From Micromonospora echinospora (lineage in GTDB: Bacteria > Actinomycetota > Actinomycetes > Mycobacteriales > Micromonosporaceae): DNA of 64,000 nucleotides. The notes under the pieces were generated by a model. It was given only the letters and a program-made list of their open reading frames with translations. It was not told the origin of the DNA and ran no database searches. Numbering within the stretch: position 1 is the first letter of the stretch; each line of letters starts with the position of its first letter. The DNA is taken from positions 806,001 through 870,000 of the forward strand of contig NZ_JACHJC010000001.1 in NCBI RefSeq assembly GCF_014203425.1. The letters are read 5' to 3'. This document shows, piece after piece, positions 31,545-40,337 of the stretch. The position numbers and the translations under genes were made by a program.

Positions 31545-32330
31545 TCAACGGAGGTGTGCGATCCCGTACCGCCGCTTCAGGTCCGGGATCAGGCGCCGGC
31601 ACGCAGCCATCGTCTGGGCCCGGTCACCGCCCGCGTCGTGCATCAGCACGACCGAGCCGTGCCGGGTGGCACCCGTCACCCGCTTGATGATCGTCTTCGC
31701 CGGTGGGTGGTCCCAGTCCTGCGGGTCCACGCTCCAGTGCAGCGGGCGCAGGCCCATCTGCCGGGCCACCACGATCTCCTCGGCGGTCCACCGGCCGCCG
31801 GGCTGGCGGAACCAGGTGATCGGCGCCTTGGGCGCGGCGGCGCGGATGGCGTCGTTGGTCCGCTCCAGGTCGGCCCGGATCTCGGCGGCCGACCGCCGGC
31901 CGAGGTTCACGTCGTGGTGCCAGCTGTGGTTGCAGAGCTGGTGACCCTCGCGGACGATCCGGGCCACCAGTTCCGGGTAGCGCTTGGCCTGCTGGCCGAC
32001 CACGCAGAACGTCGCGGTGACGCGGGCCGCCCGGAGCTGGGCCAGGATCTGCGGGGTGTAGCGGGGGTCCGGCCCGTCGTCGAAGGTGAGCACCACCCCG
32101 GCGCTGCCGCTGGTCCGGTGCAGGCCCGCCGGGAGCTTCTTGGGCACCGGGCGCAGCTTCGGCTTCGCGGGGGTGGTGGTGGGGGTCGGCGAGGGCTTCG
32201 TCACGGGTGTCGGCGACGCCGAGGCCGACGGCGAGGCCGCCGCCTGCTCGGGTGACTTGCCGGTCTCGCCGCAGGCGGTGGCGAGGAGCGCCAGGCCCAG
32301 GACGAGCGCCGGCAGGGCGCGTGGACGCAT
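31545..32330 (-). CDS. Polysaccharide deacetylase lipoprotein
   Basis: 261 residues. Signal peptide with lipobox ALLATAC (Cys20), a Ser/Thr/Pro linker (about 25-65), then a NodB domain: LTFDDGPD with catalytic and metal Asp, CNHSWHH with the two metal His, and FRQPGGRW. VDPQDWDHP and a late VLMHDAGG His complete the active site. A cell-surface carbohydrate, probably peptidoglycan or chitin oligomers, is the likely substrate; exact specificity unknown. Upstream neighbour on the same strand is the MerR-B12 gene. Confidence 0.88.
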   Translation of the reverse strand: MRPRALPALVLGLALLATACGETGKSPEQAAASPSASASPTPVTKPSPTPTTTPAKPKLRPVPKKLPAGLHRTSGSAGVVLTFDDGPDPRYTPQILAQLRAARVTATFCVVGQQAKRYPELVARIVREGHQLCNHSWHHDVNLGRRSAAEIRADLERTNDAIRAAAPKAPITWFRQPGGRWTAEEIVVARQMGLRPLHWSVDPQDWDHPPAKTIIKRVTGATRHGSVVLMHDAGGDRAQTMAACRRLIPDLKRRYGIAHLR

Positions 32331-32405
32331 TCGTCGCTCCCGGAGGGGTCGGGGTCAGACGGACTTTCCGACCGTAGTGGACGCGCCCCGGAGCGGAAAG
32401 GGCCG

Positions 32406-33353
32406 TCAGCCCGTGGTCGACTGGTCCAGCGAGTCCCGAACCGCCACGGCGAGTGAGAGCGCCTCGGCCAGATCCACCGGCCGGACCACCCCGGCCGGCA
32501 GCGAGTCGGCCCGCCAGCCGGGCCCGGCGGCGAGCACCAGCAGCGGCCGGCGCGGGACCGTCAGCAGCGCGGTGAGCTGGCACGGGTCGGCGGTCGAGCG
32601 GGTGTGCGACCAGAGGACCACGGCGGCCGGCCCGGTCCGGTTGACCGCCTCCACGAGGGCGGGCACCGGCACCCGGGCGCCGAGCATGCGACAGCTCACC
32701 CCGGCCTCCGCGAGCGCGGCGGCGAGCGCCTCCAGCGGCAGCGAGTGCTGTTCCTCGTCAGCGCAGGAGAGCAGGATCCGGGGCGGCCCGCCGTTCGGGT
32801 GGGCCCGGATCACAGTGGCGAACGCCACCGAGACGCACCGGGACATCAGGTGTTCCACCTCGATCAGGCCGGCGGTGGCGGCGTGCCGTTCCCCGATGCC
32901 GGTGAGCACCGGCCGGAGCAGCCCTTCCCAGGTCGCCACCACCCCGTCGGCGGCGAGCGCGTCGGCGATGGTCCGCGCGATGGTCACCGAGTCCAGGCGC
33001 ATCGCGGCGCGGGCCAGCCCTCGTGCGGCGGGCCCGGCCCGGCCGACCGGGATGGTCGTGCCGCCGCCGTCGCGTACCGTCGAGGTCCGTGCCTTGAGCG
33101 CGAGCCGGTCCGGAGGCAGCACGGCCGGGGCCTGCCGGGCCCAGCGGGCCGCCTCTGCGGGCGCCACCCCCTCGGTGGTCAGCCGGCGCATGATCTCCAG
33201 GCGGGCGAGGTCGGCGGGCGTGTAGCGCCGGTGGTGGCCCGGCACATGCTCGCTGGGACCGAGGCCGTAGCGCTGGTGCCAGGTGCGCAGCGTGGTGACC
33301 GCCACACCGAGTCGGCGTGCCACGGCCCCCGCGCTCAGCGCCTCATCGGCCAC
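32406..33353 (-). CDS. MerR-family regulator with cobalamin-binding domain (CarH/LitR-like)
   Basis: 315 residues. MerR HTH at 1-70 (SAGAVARRLGVAVTTLRTWHQRYGLGPSEHVPGHHRRYTPADLARLEIMRRL), a helical cap (WEGLLRPVLTGIGERH, LIEVEHLMSRC) and a C-terminal Rossmann B12 domain with DEEQHSLPLEALAAALAEAG. In CarH, adenosylcobalamin holds the tetramer that represses carotenoid genes until light breaks it. Here the gene is next to idi/crtI/crtE and a photolyase, as expected. In the stretch that aligns with the light-gating Trp before the EH motif I see Arg instead, and the spacing is one residue longer. GTG 33353 overlaps idi by 11 bp. Confidence 0.85.
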   Translation of the reverse strand: MADEALSAGAVARRLGVAVTTLRTWHQRYGLGPSEHVPGHHRRYTPADLARLEIMRRLTTEGVAPAEAARWARQAPAVLPPDRLALKARTSTVRDGGGTTIPVGRAGPAARGLARAAMRLDSVTIARTIADALAADGVVATWEGLLRPVLTGIGERHAATAGLIEVEHLMSRCVSVAFATVIRAHPNGGPPRILLSCADEEQHSLPLEALAAALAEAGVSCRMLGARVPVPALVEAVNRTGPAAVVLWSHTRSTADPCQLTALLTVPRRPLLVLAAGPGWRADSLPAGVVRPVDLAEALSLAVAVRDSLDQSTTG

Positions 33354-33936
33354 CCGACCGCTCCGGTGCCTCGGAGGCTGCGACGCCCGGCCGGGCCGGG
33401 CCCGCCGGATGCAGCAGCCGGTTGACCACGCCGCCCAGCCACGGGGCGTACGCCCGGGGGTCGGCGTCCAGGTCGGCCACCACCGCATCGGGGTCGGCCC
33501 AGCGCAGGTCGGCCACCTCGTCCGGATCGGGCCGCGTCACCAGGTCCGCGGGTACGTCGGCGCGCAGCACGTGGTCGTACTCGAACTCGACGCGGCCGGT
33601 GGCCGGGTCCTCGGCGTAGTAGATGTAGACGCCCACCTCGGTGAGCGCGACCGGGCCGAGGCCCAGTTCCTCGGCGAGCCGCCGGTTGGCGGCCTCGGTC
33701 AGCGACTGGTCCGGCAGCGGGTGCCCGCAGCAGGAGTTCGCCCAGCGCAGCGGGAACCGCGTCTTCACCGCGGCCCGCTGCTGCAACAGCACCCGCCCCT
33801 GCGGGTCGACGAGGAGCACCGAGAAGGCCCGGTGCAGCCGGCCGGGTGGCTGGTGGGCGGTCGCCACTGTGGTCTCGCCGAGCACCTGCCCGTCGTCGCC
33901 GACCAGCTCGACGAGGTGTTCCTCCCGCTCGCTCAT
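33343..33936 (-). CDS. idi: Isopentenyl-diphosphate delta-isomerase, type I
   Basis: 197 residues, a Nudix-fold isomerase (IPP to DMAPP). NSCCGHP holds the catalytic Cys and first metal His. AANRRLAEELGL is the modified Nudix helix, and EFEYDHVLRADVP the second active-site Glu region. ATG 33936 overlaps the crtI stop by ATGA. It supplies the starter for carotenoid chains together with crtE. The last 20 residues are a Pro/Arg tail. Confidence 0.93.
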   Translation of the reverse strand: MSEREEHLVELVGDDGQVLGETTVATAHQPPGRLHRAFSVLLVDPQGRVLLQQRAAVKTRFPLRWANSCCGHPLPDQSLTEAANRRLAEELGLGPVALTEVGVYIYYAEDPATGRVEFEYDHVLRADVPADLVTRPDPDEVADLRWADPDAVVADLDADPRAYAPWLGGVVNRLLHPAGPARPGVAASEAPERSGGR

Positions 33937-35414
33937 GCCGTCGCCCCGGTGATCCGGGCCGCGGCGAGCTTGCCGCTGATCAGCACCATCGGTACCCCCA
34001 CGCCCGGCTGCGTGCCGGAGCCGACGAAGACCACGTTGTCCAGCTTCCGGTGCAGGTTGGAGGGGCGGAACGGGCCGGTCTGGAAGAGGCTGTGGGCGGC
34101 GGCGAACGGCGTGCCGGCGGCCATGCCCTGTGCCGCCCAGTCGGCCGGGGTGACGGCCTCCATCACCTCGATGCCGTCGCCGAAGCCGACGTAGCCGCGT
34201 TCCTCCAGCGTGCCCACGAGCTGTTCGGCGTACCGCTGCGTGAGGTCGCCCGTCCAGTCGAACGGTGCCCGCTCCAGGTTCGGCACCGGCGCCAGCACGT
34301 AGTAGGTGTGCTTCCCGGCCGGCGCCACCGACGGGTCGGTGCGGCTCGGGTTCGTCACCAGCAGCGACGGGTCGGTCATCAGCTCGCCTCGGCGGATCAC
34401 CTCGTCGAACGTGCCCTTCCAGGACCGCCCGAAGTGAATGTTGTGGTGGGCGATCTTGCCATAGCCCTGCGTCGAACCGATGTGCAGCACCACGCAGGAC
34501 GGCGAGTAGGTGAGCTTGCGCTGCCGGCTGGGCGGCAGCAGGTCCTCGTAGGCGACCGGCAGGTCCGGGTTGAGCACCACCGTGTCGGCGGGGACGAAGT
34601 CGCCGTCCGCGGTGATCACGCCGGTGGCGCGGCCGTTGGCGGTCTCCACCCGGGTCACCGTGGTGCCGTACCGGAACTGCACGCCGTGCTTCTCCGCCGC
34701 GCCGGCCATGCCGCGGGAGACCGCGTGGATGCCGCCGCGCGGGAAGGACACCCCGGCCACCGAGTCGAGGTACGCGATGACCGTGTAGATCGCCAGCGCG
34801 TCGTGCGGCGACAGGCCCGCGTACATGGCCTGGAAGGAGAAGATCCGCTGGGTACGCGGGTCGCGGAAGAACTGGTTGATCTTCGTCTGGAGTCGCCGGA
34901 AGGCGCCGTTGGCGAACAGCTTCAACAGGTTGCCGGTGAGCAGGTCGGTCGGCGCGTCGAGGTTGCGCTCGATGAAGTCGGCCCGTTCCCACTGCCACAG
35001 GTTGCGGGCGTAGTCGACGAAACGCAGGTAGCCGTCGGCCTCCCGGGGGCCGCAGACGCGGGCGATCTCGGCCGCCATCCGGGTGGTGTCGGTGATGACG
35101 TCGAGCGTCGACCCGTCCGGGTAGTAGGCGCGGTACGCCGGGTCGAGCGGGCTCAGGTCGAGCCAGTCGGTCAGCTCCTCGCCCACCGCGCCGAGCGCCT
35201 CGGCGATCAGGTCGGGCATGGTGAGGACGGTCGGGCCGGTGTCGAACTCGTACCCGTCGACGCTGAGCCGCCCGGCGCGCCCGCCCGGCACCGGCTCGCG
35301 TTCCAGCACCGTCACCTGCCGGCCACTGCCGGCCAGGTGCAGCGCGCATGCCAGCCCACCCAGCCCGGCGCCGACCACTACCACCCGGTCGGTCCGTCCC
35401 TTGACGGTACGCAT
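33933..35414 (-). CDS. crtI: Phytoene desaturase
   Basis: 493-residue FAD-dependent CrtI: VVVVGAGLGGLACALHLAGSG at the N-terminus, REPVPGGRAGRLSVDGYEFDTGPTVLTMPDL, PRGGIHAVSRGMAGAAEKHG and the C-terminal NVVFVGSGTQPGVGVPMVLISGKLAA. It desaturates phytoene toward lycopene. ATG 35414 has AAGGGGG 6 nt upstream and is preferred; ATGs at 35447/35444 overlap the crtE stop but would add about 10 residues of no homology. Between crtE and idi in the operon. Confidence 0.93.
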   Translation of the reverse strand: MRTVKGRTDRVVVVGAGLGGLACALHLAGSGRQVTVLEREPVPGGRAGRLSVDGYEFDTGPTVLTMPDLIAEALGAVGEELTDWLDLSPLDPAYRAYYPDGSTLDVITDTTRMAAEIARVCGPREADGYLRFVDYARNLWQWERADFIERNLDAPTDLLTGNLLKLFANGAFRRLQTKINQFFRDPRTQRIFSFQAMYAGLSPHDALAIYTVIAYLDSVAGVSFPRGGIHAVSRGMAGAAEKHGVQFRYGTTVTRVETANGRATGVITADGDFVPADTVVLNPDLPVAYEDLLPPSRQRKLTYSPSCVVLHIGSTQGYGKIAHHNIHFGRSWKGTFDEVIRRGELMTDPSLLVTNPSRTDPSVAPAGKHTYYVLAPVPNLERAPFDWTGDLTQRYAEQLVGTLEERGYVGFGDGIEVMEAVTPADWAAQGMAAGTPFAAAHSLFQTGPFRPSNLHRKLDNVVFVGSGTQPGVGVPMVLISGKLAAARITGATA

Positions 35415-35443
35415 TCCGGCCCCCTTGCTCACGAAGTTGCTCA

Positions 35444-36598
35444 TCATGCCCGCCGCGCGGTGGCGGCGGTGGCGAGACCCGTCAGCGCGGTGCGCGCGGT
35501 CTCGTCTATCGGTGCGGTGCCGAGCGCGGCGAGCGCCTCGGTGACCCGGTCGGCGATCATCCGCTCCACCCGGGCCGCGGCACCGGTGTCGCGGACCACG
35601 TCGGCCAGCCGGTCCACGTCGCGTGCCGTGGTGACCGAGCCGGCCCGGTCCAGCACCCGGCGCTGCGCCGGGTCGGCGAGCTGCCGGGCGAGCATGAGCA
35701 GCGCGGTCGGCTTGCCGGTACGCAGGTCGTCCCCGGCCGGCTTGCCGGTGGTCTCCGGGTCGCCGTAGACGCCGAGGAGGTCGTCGCGGAGCTGGAACGC
35801 CTCGCCGACGGCCAGCCCGTACCGGGTGTACGCGGCGATGAGCGGGTCGTCCGCGTCGGTGCCGGCCAGGCAGGCGCCGAAGAGCAGCGGCCGCTGGACG
35901 GTGTAGCTGGCGGTCTTGTACCGGGCCACGCGCAGCGCCCGGTCGACGGTCCAGTTCCCCGCGTCGTTCTCGCCGAGCACGTCCAGGAACTGCCCGGCGA
36001 CCGTCTCCACCCGCATCTGGTCGTAGCAGCGGCGCACGTCGAGCAGCCGCTCCGCGGGGACTGCCGCGTGGCTCATGAGGCGGTCGGCCCACACCATGCA
36101 GAGGTCACCGATGAGTACGGCGACTGCTTCGCCGTACCGGTCGGGGTCGCCCGAGTGCCCGGCGGCCCGGTGCCGGGCGGCGGCGGCCCGGTGCGCGGTC
36201 GGCATTCCGCGCCGGGTGTCGGAGGCGTCCATCACGTCGTCGTGCACGAGCGCGAACGTGTGCAGCAGTTCGAGGGCGGACAGGGCCGGGAGCACCGAAC
36301 ACATCGGTTCCTCCCCGCCGACCGCGCCCCGCCATCCCCAGTACGCGAACGTGGGGCGGACCCGCTTGCCGCCGGCCAGCACGCAGTCGCGCGCGGTCGC
36401 GGCGAAAGCACCCATCGCTGCGTCGATCTCGGTGAGCGAGTCGACTTCCGCGGCCAGGAACGCCACCAGCGTCTCATCGACCCCTTTGATCAGGTCTTTC
36501 GTGAACGCGGCCAGTACGCCGCGGACCGGATCGTCCGTCGCCCCGGGCTGAGCCGGCGCGACGCGGAGCGCATTACCCGCAACTGCGTCGTTGGCCAT
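35444..36598 (-). CDS. crtE: Geranylgeranyl (polyprenyl) diphosphate synthase
   Basis: 384 residues, trans-prenyltransferase. LVHDDVMD at 118-124 is the first Asp-rich motif (DDVMD), and FQLRDDLLGVYGD the second. LAGGKRVRP supplies the IPP-binding Lys/Arg. Residues before the first Asp-rich motif are bulkier than in farnesyl synthases, which fits C20 products, but length is not certain from sequence. First gene of the minus-strand operon crtE-crtI-idi-regulator, divergent from crtB. The N-terminal 40 residues are longer than in many relatives. Confidence 0.9.
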   Translation of the reverse strand: MANDAVAGNALRVAPAQPGATDDPVRGVLAAFTKDLIKGVDETLVAFLAAEVDSLTEIDAAMGAFAATARDCVLAGGKRVRPTFAYWGWRGAVGGEEPMCSVLPALSALELLHTFALVHDDVMDASDTRRGMPTAHRAAAARHRAAGHSGDPDRYGEAVAVLIGDLCMVWADRLMSHAAVPAERLLDVRRCYDQMRVETVAGQFLDVLGENDAGNWTVDRALRVARYKTASYTVQRPLLFGACLAGTDADDPLIAAYTRYGLAVGEAFQLRDDLLGVYGDPETTGKPAGDDLRTGKPTALLMLARQLADPAQRRVLDRAGSVTTARDVDRLADVVRDTGAAARVERMIADRVTEALAALGTAPIDETARTALTGLATAATARRA

Positions 36599-36610
36599 GT
36601 GGGCGAGCGT

Positions 36611-36620
36611 ACCCTAGGGT
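36611..36620. promoter_or_regulatory. Palindrome in the crtE-crtB divergent promoter
   Basis: ACCCTAGGGT, with flanking CGT...TACG giving near symmetry over 17 bp (CGTACCCTAGGGTTACG at 36608-36624). It lies 12 bp before the crtE start. Candidate operator for the CarH-like regulator. Confidence 0.4.
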
Positions 36621-36662
36621 TACGAGTTGCGTCGATTACTGCGTCGAAACCGAGGAGGGCTG

Positions 36663-37589
36663 ATGGACGTGGATCTGGCCGCCGCCTATGACCGTTGCCG
36701 CGAGTTGCACCGGCGTCACGGCCGTACCTACTATCTCGCCACCCGACTGCTCCCCGCCTGGAAACGGCGGCATGTGCACGCCTTGTACGGATTCACTCGC
36801 TACGCGGACGAGATCGTCGACCGCACCGAGGACCTGCCGCCCGCCGAGCGCGCGGCCCGGCTGCGCGAGTGGTCGGATCGATTCGTGGCCGGGCTGCACG
36901 GCGCGTCGGTCGACGACCCGCTGCTCCCCGCCGTGCTGCACACCATCGCCGTGTTCGACCTGGACCGGGACGACTTCGCGTCGTTCCTGCGCAGCATGGC
37001 GATGGACCTGACGGTCATGTCGTACCCGACCTACGACGACCTGCTCGACTACATGGAGGGCTCGGCGGCCGTCATCGGCACCATGATGCTGCCGATCCTG
37101 GGCAGCTCCGACCCGGCCGCCGCCCGGGAGCCCGCCCGCCAGCTCGGCTTCGCGTTCCAGCTCACCAACTTCATCCGGGACGTCGCCGAGGACCTCGACC
37201 GGGGCCGGACCTACCTGCCCGACGAGGATCTGGCCAAGTTCGACGTCACGCGCGCCGACCTGGTCGCGGCCAAGGCCGCCGGGCGCACCACGCCGCGCAT
37301 CCGAGAGCTGATCGAGTACGAGGTGACCCGCGCGCAGGCCCACTACCTCGCCGCCGCCCCGGGCATCCCGCTGCTCAACCCCGCCTCGCAGGCGTGCATG
37401 CGCACCGCGTACGCGCTCTACGGCGGCATCCTGGACGAGGTCGCCGCGCAGGACTACGACGTCTTCGTCCGCCGGGCCCTGGTGCCGCAGCGGCGCCGGA
37501 TGGCGGTGGCCGCGCGGGCGCTGCTCACCCCGGCCGGCACGCCGGTGCAGGTGCCCGGCCCGGCGCTGGAACCGGCCCTGGCCGGATGA
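36663..37589 (+). CDS. crtB: Phytoene synthase
   Basis: 308 residues, head-to-head condensation of two GGPP to phytoene. YGFTRYADEIVDRTED is the first Asp-rich motif (DEIVD), QLTNFIRDVAEDLDRGRTYLPDEDLAKF the second (DVAED, the squalene/phytoene synthase signature). ATG 36663 has GGAGGG upstream. It overlaps the photolyase gene by ATGA, so the two are coupled. Confidence 0.94.
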   Translation: MDVDLAAAYDRCRELHRRHGRTYYLATRLLPAWKRRHVHALYGFTRYADEIVDRTEDLPPAERAARLREWSDRFVAGLHGASVDDPLLPAVLHTIAVFDLDRDDFASFLRSMAMDLTVMSYPTYDDLLDYMEGSAAVIGTMMLPILGSSDPAAAREPARQLGFAFQLTNFIRDVAEDLDRGRTYLPDEDLAKFDVTRADLVAAKAAGRTTPRIRELIEYEVTRAQAHYLAAAPGIPLLNPASQACMRTAYALYGGILDEVAAQDYDVFVRRALVPQRRRMAVAARALLTPAGTPVQVPGPALEPALAG

Positions 37590-38908
37590 CCGGCCGGACG
37601 GCGGTCGTGCTGCTCACCCGCGACCTGCGGGTGCACGACCACCCGGCGCTGGCCGCCGCCTGCTCCGCGTTCGAGCGGGTGGTGCCGCTCTACGTGCTCG
37701 ACCCGGCGTTGCAGAAGCTCTCGGCGAACCGCACCCGGTTCCTGCACCAGAGCCTGGCCGACCTGCGCGAGGCGCTGCGCGCACTCGGCGGCGACCTGGT
37801 GGTCCGGCGCGGCGACCCGGTGACCGAGACGGTCGAGCTGGCCCGGAAGGTGGGCGCCGAGGGCGTCGGGCTCTCCGCCGACGTCAGCCGCTACGCCCGC
37901 CGCCGGGAACGCCGTTTGCGCGCCGAGTGCGACCGGCACCGCATGTTCCTGCGGCTGTTCCCCGGCCTGACGATCGTCGAGCCGGGAGCGCTGCGCCCCA
38001 GCGGCGGCGACCACTACCGGGTGTTCAGCCCCTACTTCCGCGCCTGGCAGGGCGTGCGCCCGCGGGACGAACTCGCCGCGCCGAAGCGGGTCCGGCTGCC
38101 CGACGGCGTCGACCCGGGTCGCCTGCCCGACCCGCCGAAGGGCGACAGCCCGGCCGCCGCCGCGGGCGGGGAGAGCGTCGCCCGCCGCCGGCTCACCGCC
38201 TGGCTGCCCACCCTCGACCGGTACGACGACATCCACGACGACATGGCCGGTGACGAGACCTCCCGGCTCAGCCCGTACCTGCGCTTCGGCTGTGTCTCGC
38301 CGCTGACCGTGGCGAACCGGGCCGGTGACCGGGACGGGCCGTTCGTCCGGCAGCTCTGCTGGCGCGACTTCTACCACCAGGTCGTCGCCGGATTCCCTGA
38401 CCTGTCCATTACTGCCTACCGGCGCGGCGCCCGGGAGGACTGGCGGTACGACGAGCACGCGCTCGACGCCTGGGCCGAGGGACGGACCGGCATGCCGATC
38501 GTGGACGCCGGCATGCGTCAGATGCGCGCCGAGGGCTGGATGCACAATCGGGCCCGCCTGATCACCGCCGGCTACCTGACCAAGCACCTCGGGCTGGACT
38601 GGCGGCCCGGCCTGGAGGTCTTCTTCCGGTGGCTGCTCGACGGCGACCGGGTCAACAACTCGGGCAACTGGCAGTGGGTGGCCGGCACCGGCAACGACAC
38701 CCGGCCGTACCGCGGCTTCAACCCGGTACGGCAGGCCGAGCGTTACGACCCCGACGGCGCGTACGTGCGGCGGTGGGTTCCGGAGTTGGAGTCGGTGGCG
38801 GGCAAGGCGGTGCACCAGCCGTGGCGGCTGCCCGACGGGGTACGCCGCACGCTCGGCTACCCGCCGCCGCTGGAGGTGCCGGGCGCCGACCCGGTCTGGC
38901 TCCGCTGA
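37586..38908 (+). CDS. phr: Deoxyribodipyrimidine photolyase (class I)
   Basis: 440 residues. The N-terminal antenna Rossmann domain (VLLTRDLRVHDHPAL) and C-terminal FAD domain contain TSRLSPYLRFGCVSP, QLCWRDFYHQVV, GMRQMRAEGWMHNRARLITAGYLTKHLGLDWR and NWQWVAGTGNDTRPYRGFNPVRQAERYDPDG. These include the residues that hold FAD and the Trp chain region. It repairs UV pyrimidine dimers using blue light. Coupled to crtB and so under the same presumed light control. Confidence 0.93.
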   Translation: MTGRTAVVLLTRDLRVHDHPALAAACSAFERVVPLYVLDPALQKLSANRTRFLHQSLADLREALRALGGDLVVRRGDPVTETVELARKVGAEGVGLSADVSRYARRRERRLRAECDRHRMFLRLFPGLTIVEPGALRPSGGDHYRVFSPYFRAWQGVRPRDELAAPKRVRLPDGVDPGRLPDPPKGDSPAAAAGGESVARRRLTAWLPTLDRYDDIHDDMAGDETSRLSPYLRFGCVSPLTVANRAGDRDGPFVRQLCWRDFYHQVVAGFPDLSITAYRRGAREDWRYDEHALDAWAEGRTGMPIVDAGMRQMRAEGWMHNRARLITAGYLTKHLGLDWRPGLEVFFRWLLDGDRVNNSGNWQWVAGTGNDTRPYRGFNPVRQAERYDPDGAYVRRWVPELESVAGKAVHQPWRLPDGVRRTLGYPPPLEVPGADPVWLR

Positions 38909-39052
38909 CGCCGCTCGCTGACATCGCCGACGCAGCTCGCGCGGGTCGCGGACGCTGCTTCATGGTTACTTGCAGTGATTGCGCCGCTCGCCAGGCCATC
39001 CACCTCCGGTCTCCTTTGCTCTGCAGCCATATCCGCACCGGTTGCGGAACGT

Positions 39053-39086
39053 GACCGCCCGGACCTTGCGCGGTTTTCGGGCGGTC
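39053..39086. terminator. Hairpin between photolyase and serine hydrolase genes
   Basis: GACCGCCCG/CGGGCGGTC 9-bp arms with a 16-nt loop containing TTTT. Upstream (38909-39052) I see no gene. Confidence 0.55.
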
Positions 39087-39143
39087 CCGCCCGCCGAATG
39101 CGCTGCGTGACGATGCCCGGGAATCACCGAACGTGACTGATGG

Positions 39144-40244
39144 TCAGAGGCAGGAGTGCAGCGCCTCGACCAGATCCTCCACCCGATCGTGGTCGGCCAG
39201 CCGGGCGGTCGCGTACGCGAAGGTGTAACCCCGCTCCGGATCCGCCCAGGCGCTGCTGCCGCCGATCCCGCCCATGCCCCAGCTGCCGTCCGGCTCCCAC
39301 TGCATGCCGAGCGTCCAGTCCACCGGACGGTCCAGCAGCAGGTCCGGGCCGGAGTACTGCACCCGCGTCGCCTCGGCGACCAGTTCCGGGCTGAACAGAC
39401 GTACCCCGTCCAGGGTGCCGCCGGCGAGCAGGCCCGCGTACAGCCGGGCCAGCGCTCCGGCGGTGGCGTGCAGGTTCACCGCCGGGATCTCGGCGGCCCG
39501 CCACAGCTCGCTGTTCACCATCGCGACGTCCATCCCGCCCGGCGGATTGTCCAGCGCCCGCGCCCGCAGCGAGCCCGGCTCGCCGCGCATCTGGTCCGGC
39601 CAGGCCGGATCGGCGTACGACAGGTCGGCGCACCGCCGCCGGTCCGCCGCTTCCAGCCCGAAGGCCAGGTCCAGGCGCCACGGACCGGCGATCTCCTCGG
39701 CCAGGAACCGGCCCACCGGCCGCCCGTCCACCCGGCGGACCAGCTCGCCCACCAGATGCCCGTACGTCCAGGCGTGCTCGCCCGCGACGGTGCCCGGCGT
39801 CCACTCCGGGTCCGCCGCCGCCAGGTCGGCGCAGAGCAGGTCCCAGTCGGCGATCGCCGCGGCGGGCCGGGGCGCCGGGAAGGCGGGCAGCCCGGCCGTG
39901 TGGACGAGCACCTGCCGCACTGTGGCCGGGGTGCGGAACTCCGGCCAGTACGCCGACACCGGCGCGTCCAGGTCGACGCGGCCCCGGTCGACGAGCAGCA
40001 GCAGGCAGAGCGCCACCACCGGCTTGCCGGTCGAGTAGACGTCCACGAGCGTGTCCGGCCGCCACACGCGGTCTGCCCCGGAAGCCGGCACGACCGCGCC
40101 GGGCGGGACCGTCGCCGCCGTGCCGCCCACCAGGTCGATCACCGGTACGCCGTCGTGCCACACCGCCAGCGACGCGCCCGTCTCCCGGCCGGTGCCGAAC
40201 AGGTCGTGGAAGCAGTCCCGGACCGGGGTGAAGCGCGTGTGCAT
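39144..40244 (-). CDS. Beta-lactamase/DD-peptidase-fold serine hydrolase
   Basis: 366 residues. STGK (catalytic Ser-x-x-Lys) in VDVYSTGKPVVALCLLLLVDRG, and YGHLVGELVRRVDGR in the YxN position (here Tyr-Gly-His). The third motif could be in GGIGGSSAWADPERGYTFAYA. Family includes esterases, DD-peptidases and class C-like enzymes; no signal peptide is seen, so an intracellular esterase is more likely. ATG 40244 is preferred to GTG 40253. Divergent from the flavoprotein gene. Confidence 0.82.
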   Translation of the reverse strand: MHTRFTPVRDCFHDLFGTGRETGASLAVWHDGVPVIDLVGGTAATVPPGAVVPASGADRVWRPDTLVDVYSTGKPVVALCLLLLVDRGRVDLDAPVSAYWPEFRTPATVRQVLVHTAGLPAFPAPRPAAAIADWDLLCADLAAADPEWTPGTVAGEHAWTYGHLVGELVRRVDGRPVGRFLAEEIAGPWRLDLAFGLEAADRRRCADLSYADPAWPDQMRGEPGSLRARALDNPPGGMDVAMVNSELWRAAEIPAVNLHATAGALARLYAGLLAGGTLDGVRLFSPELVAEATRVQYSGPDLLLDRPVDWTLGMQWEPDGSWGMGGIGGSSAWADPERGYTFAYATARLADHDRVEDLVEALHSCL

Positions 40245-40337
40245 GCGGGCCACGGTAGGCGGTCGCGTCGGTTACCGGCGCGGGAATTCAGGCCCGGCGC
40301 GGTGGCCGGTGTCCCGCAGGTACGGAATGCTTGCGGA

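Noticed and set aside
38909..39052. Small gene after the photolyase
   Set aside because: Short frames only, no ribosome-binding site; treated as 3' untranslated sequence.
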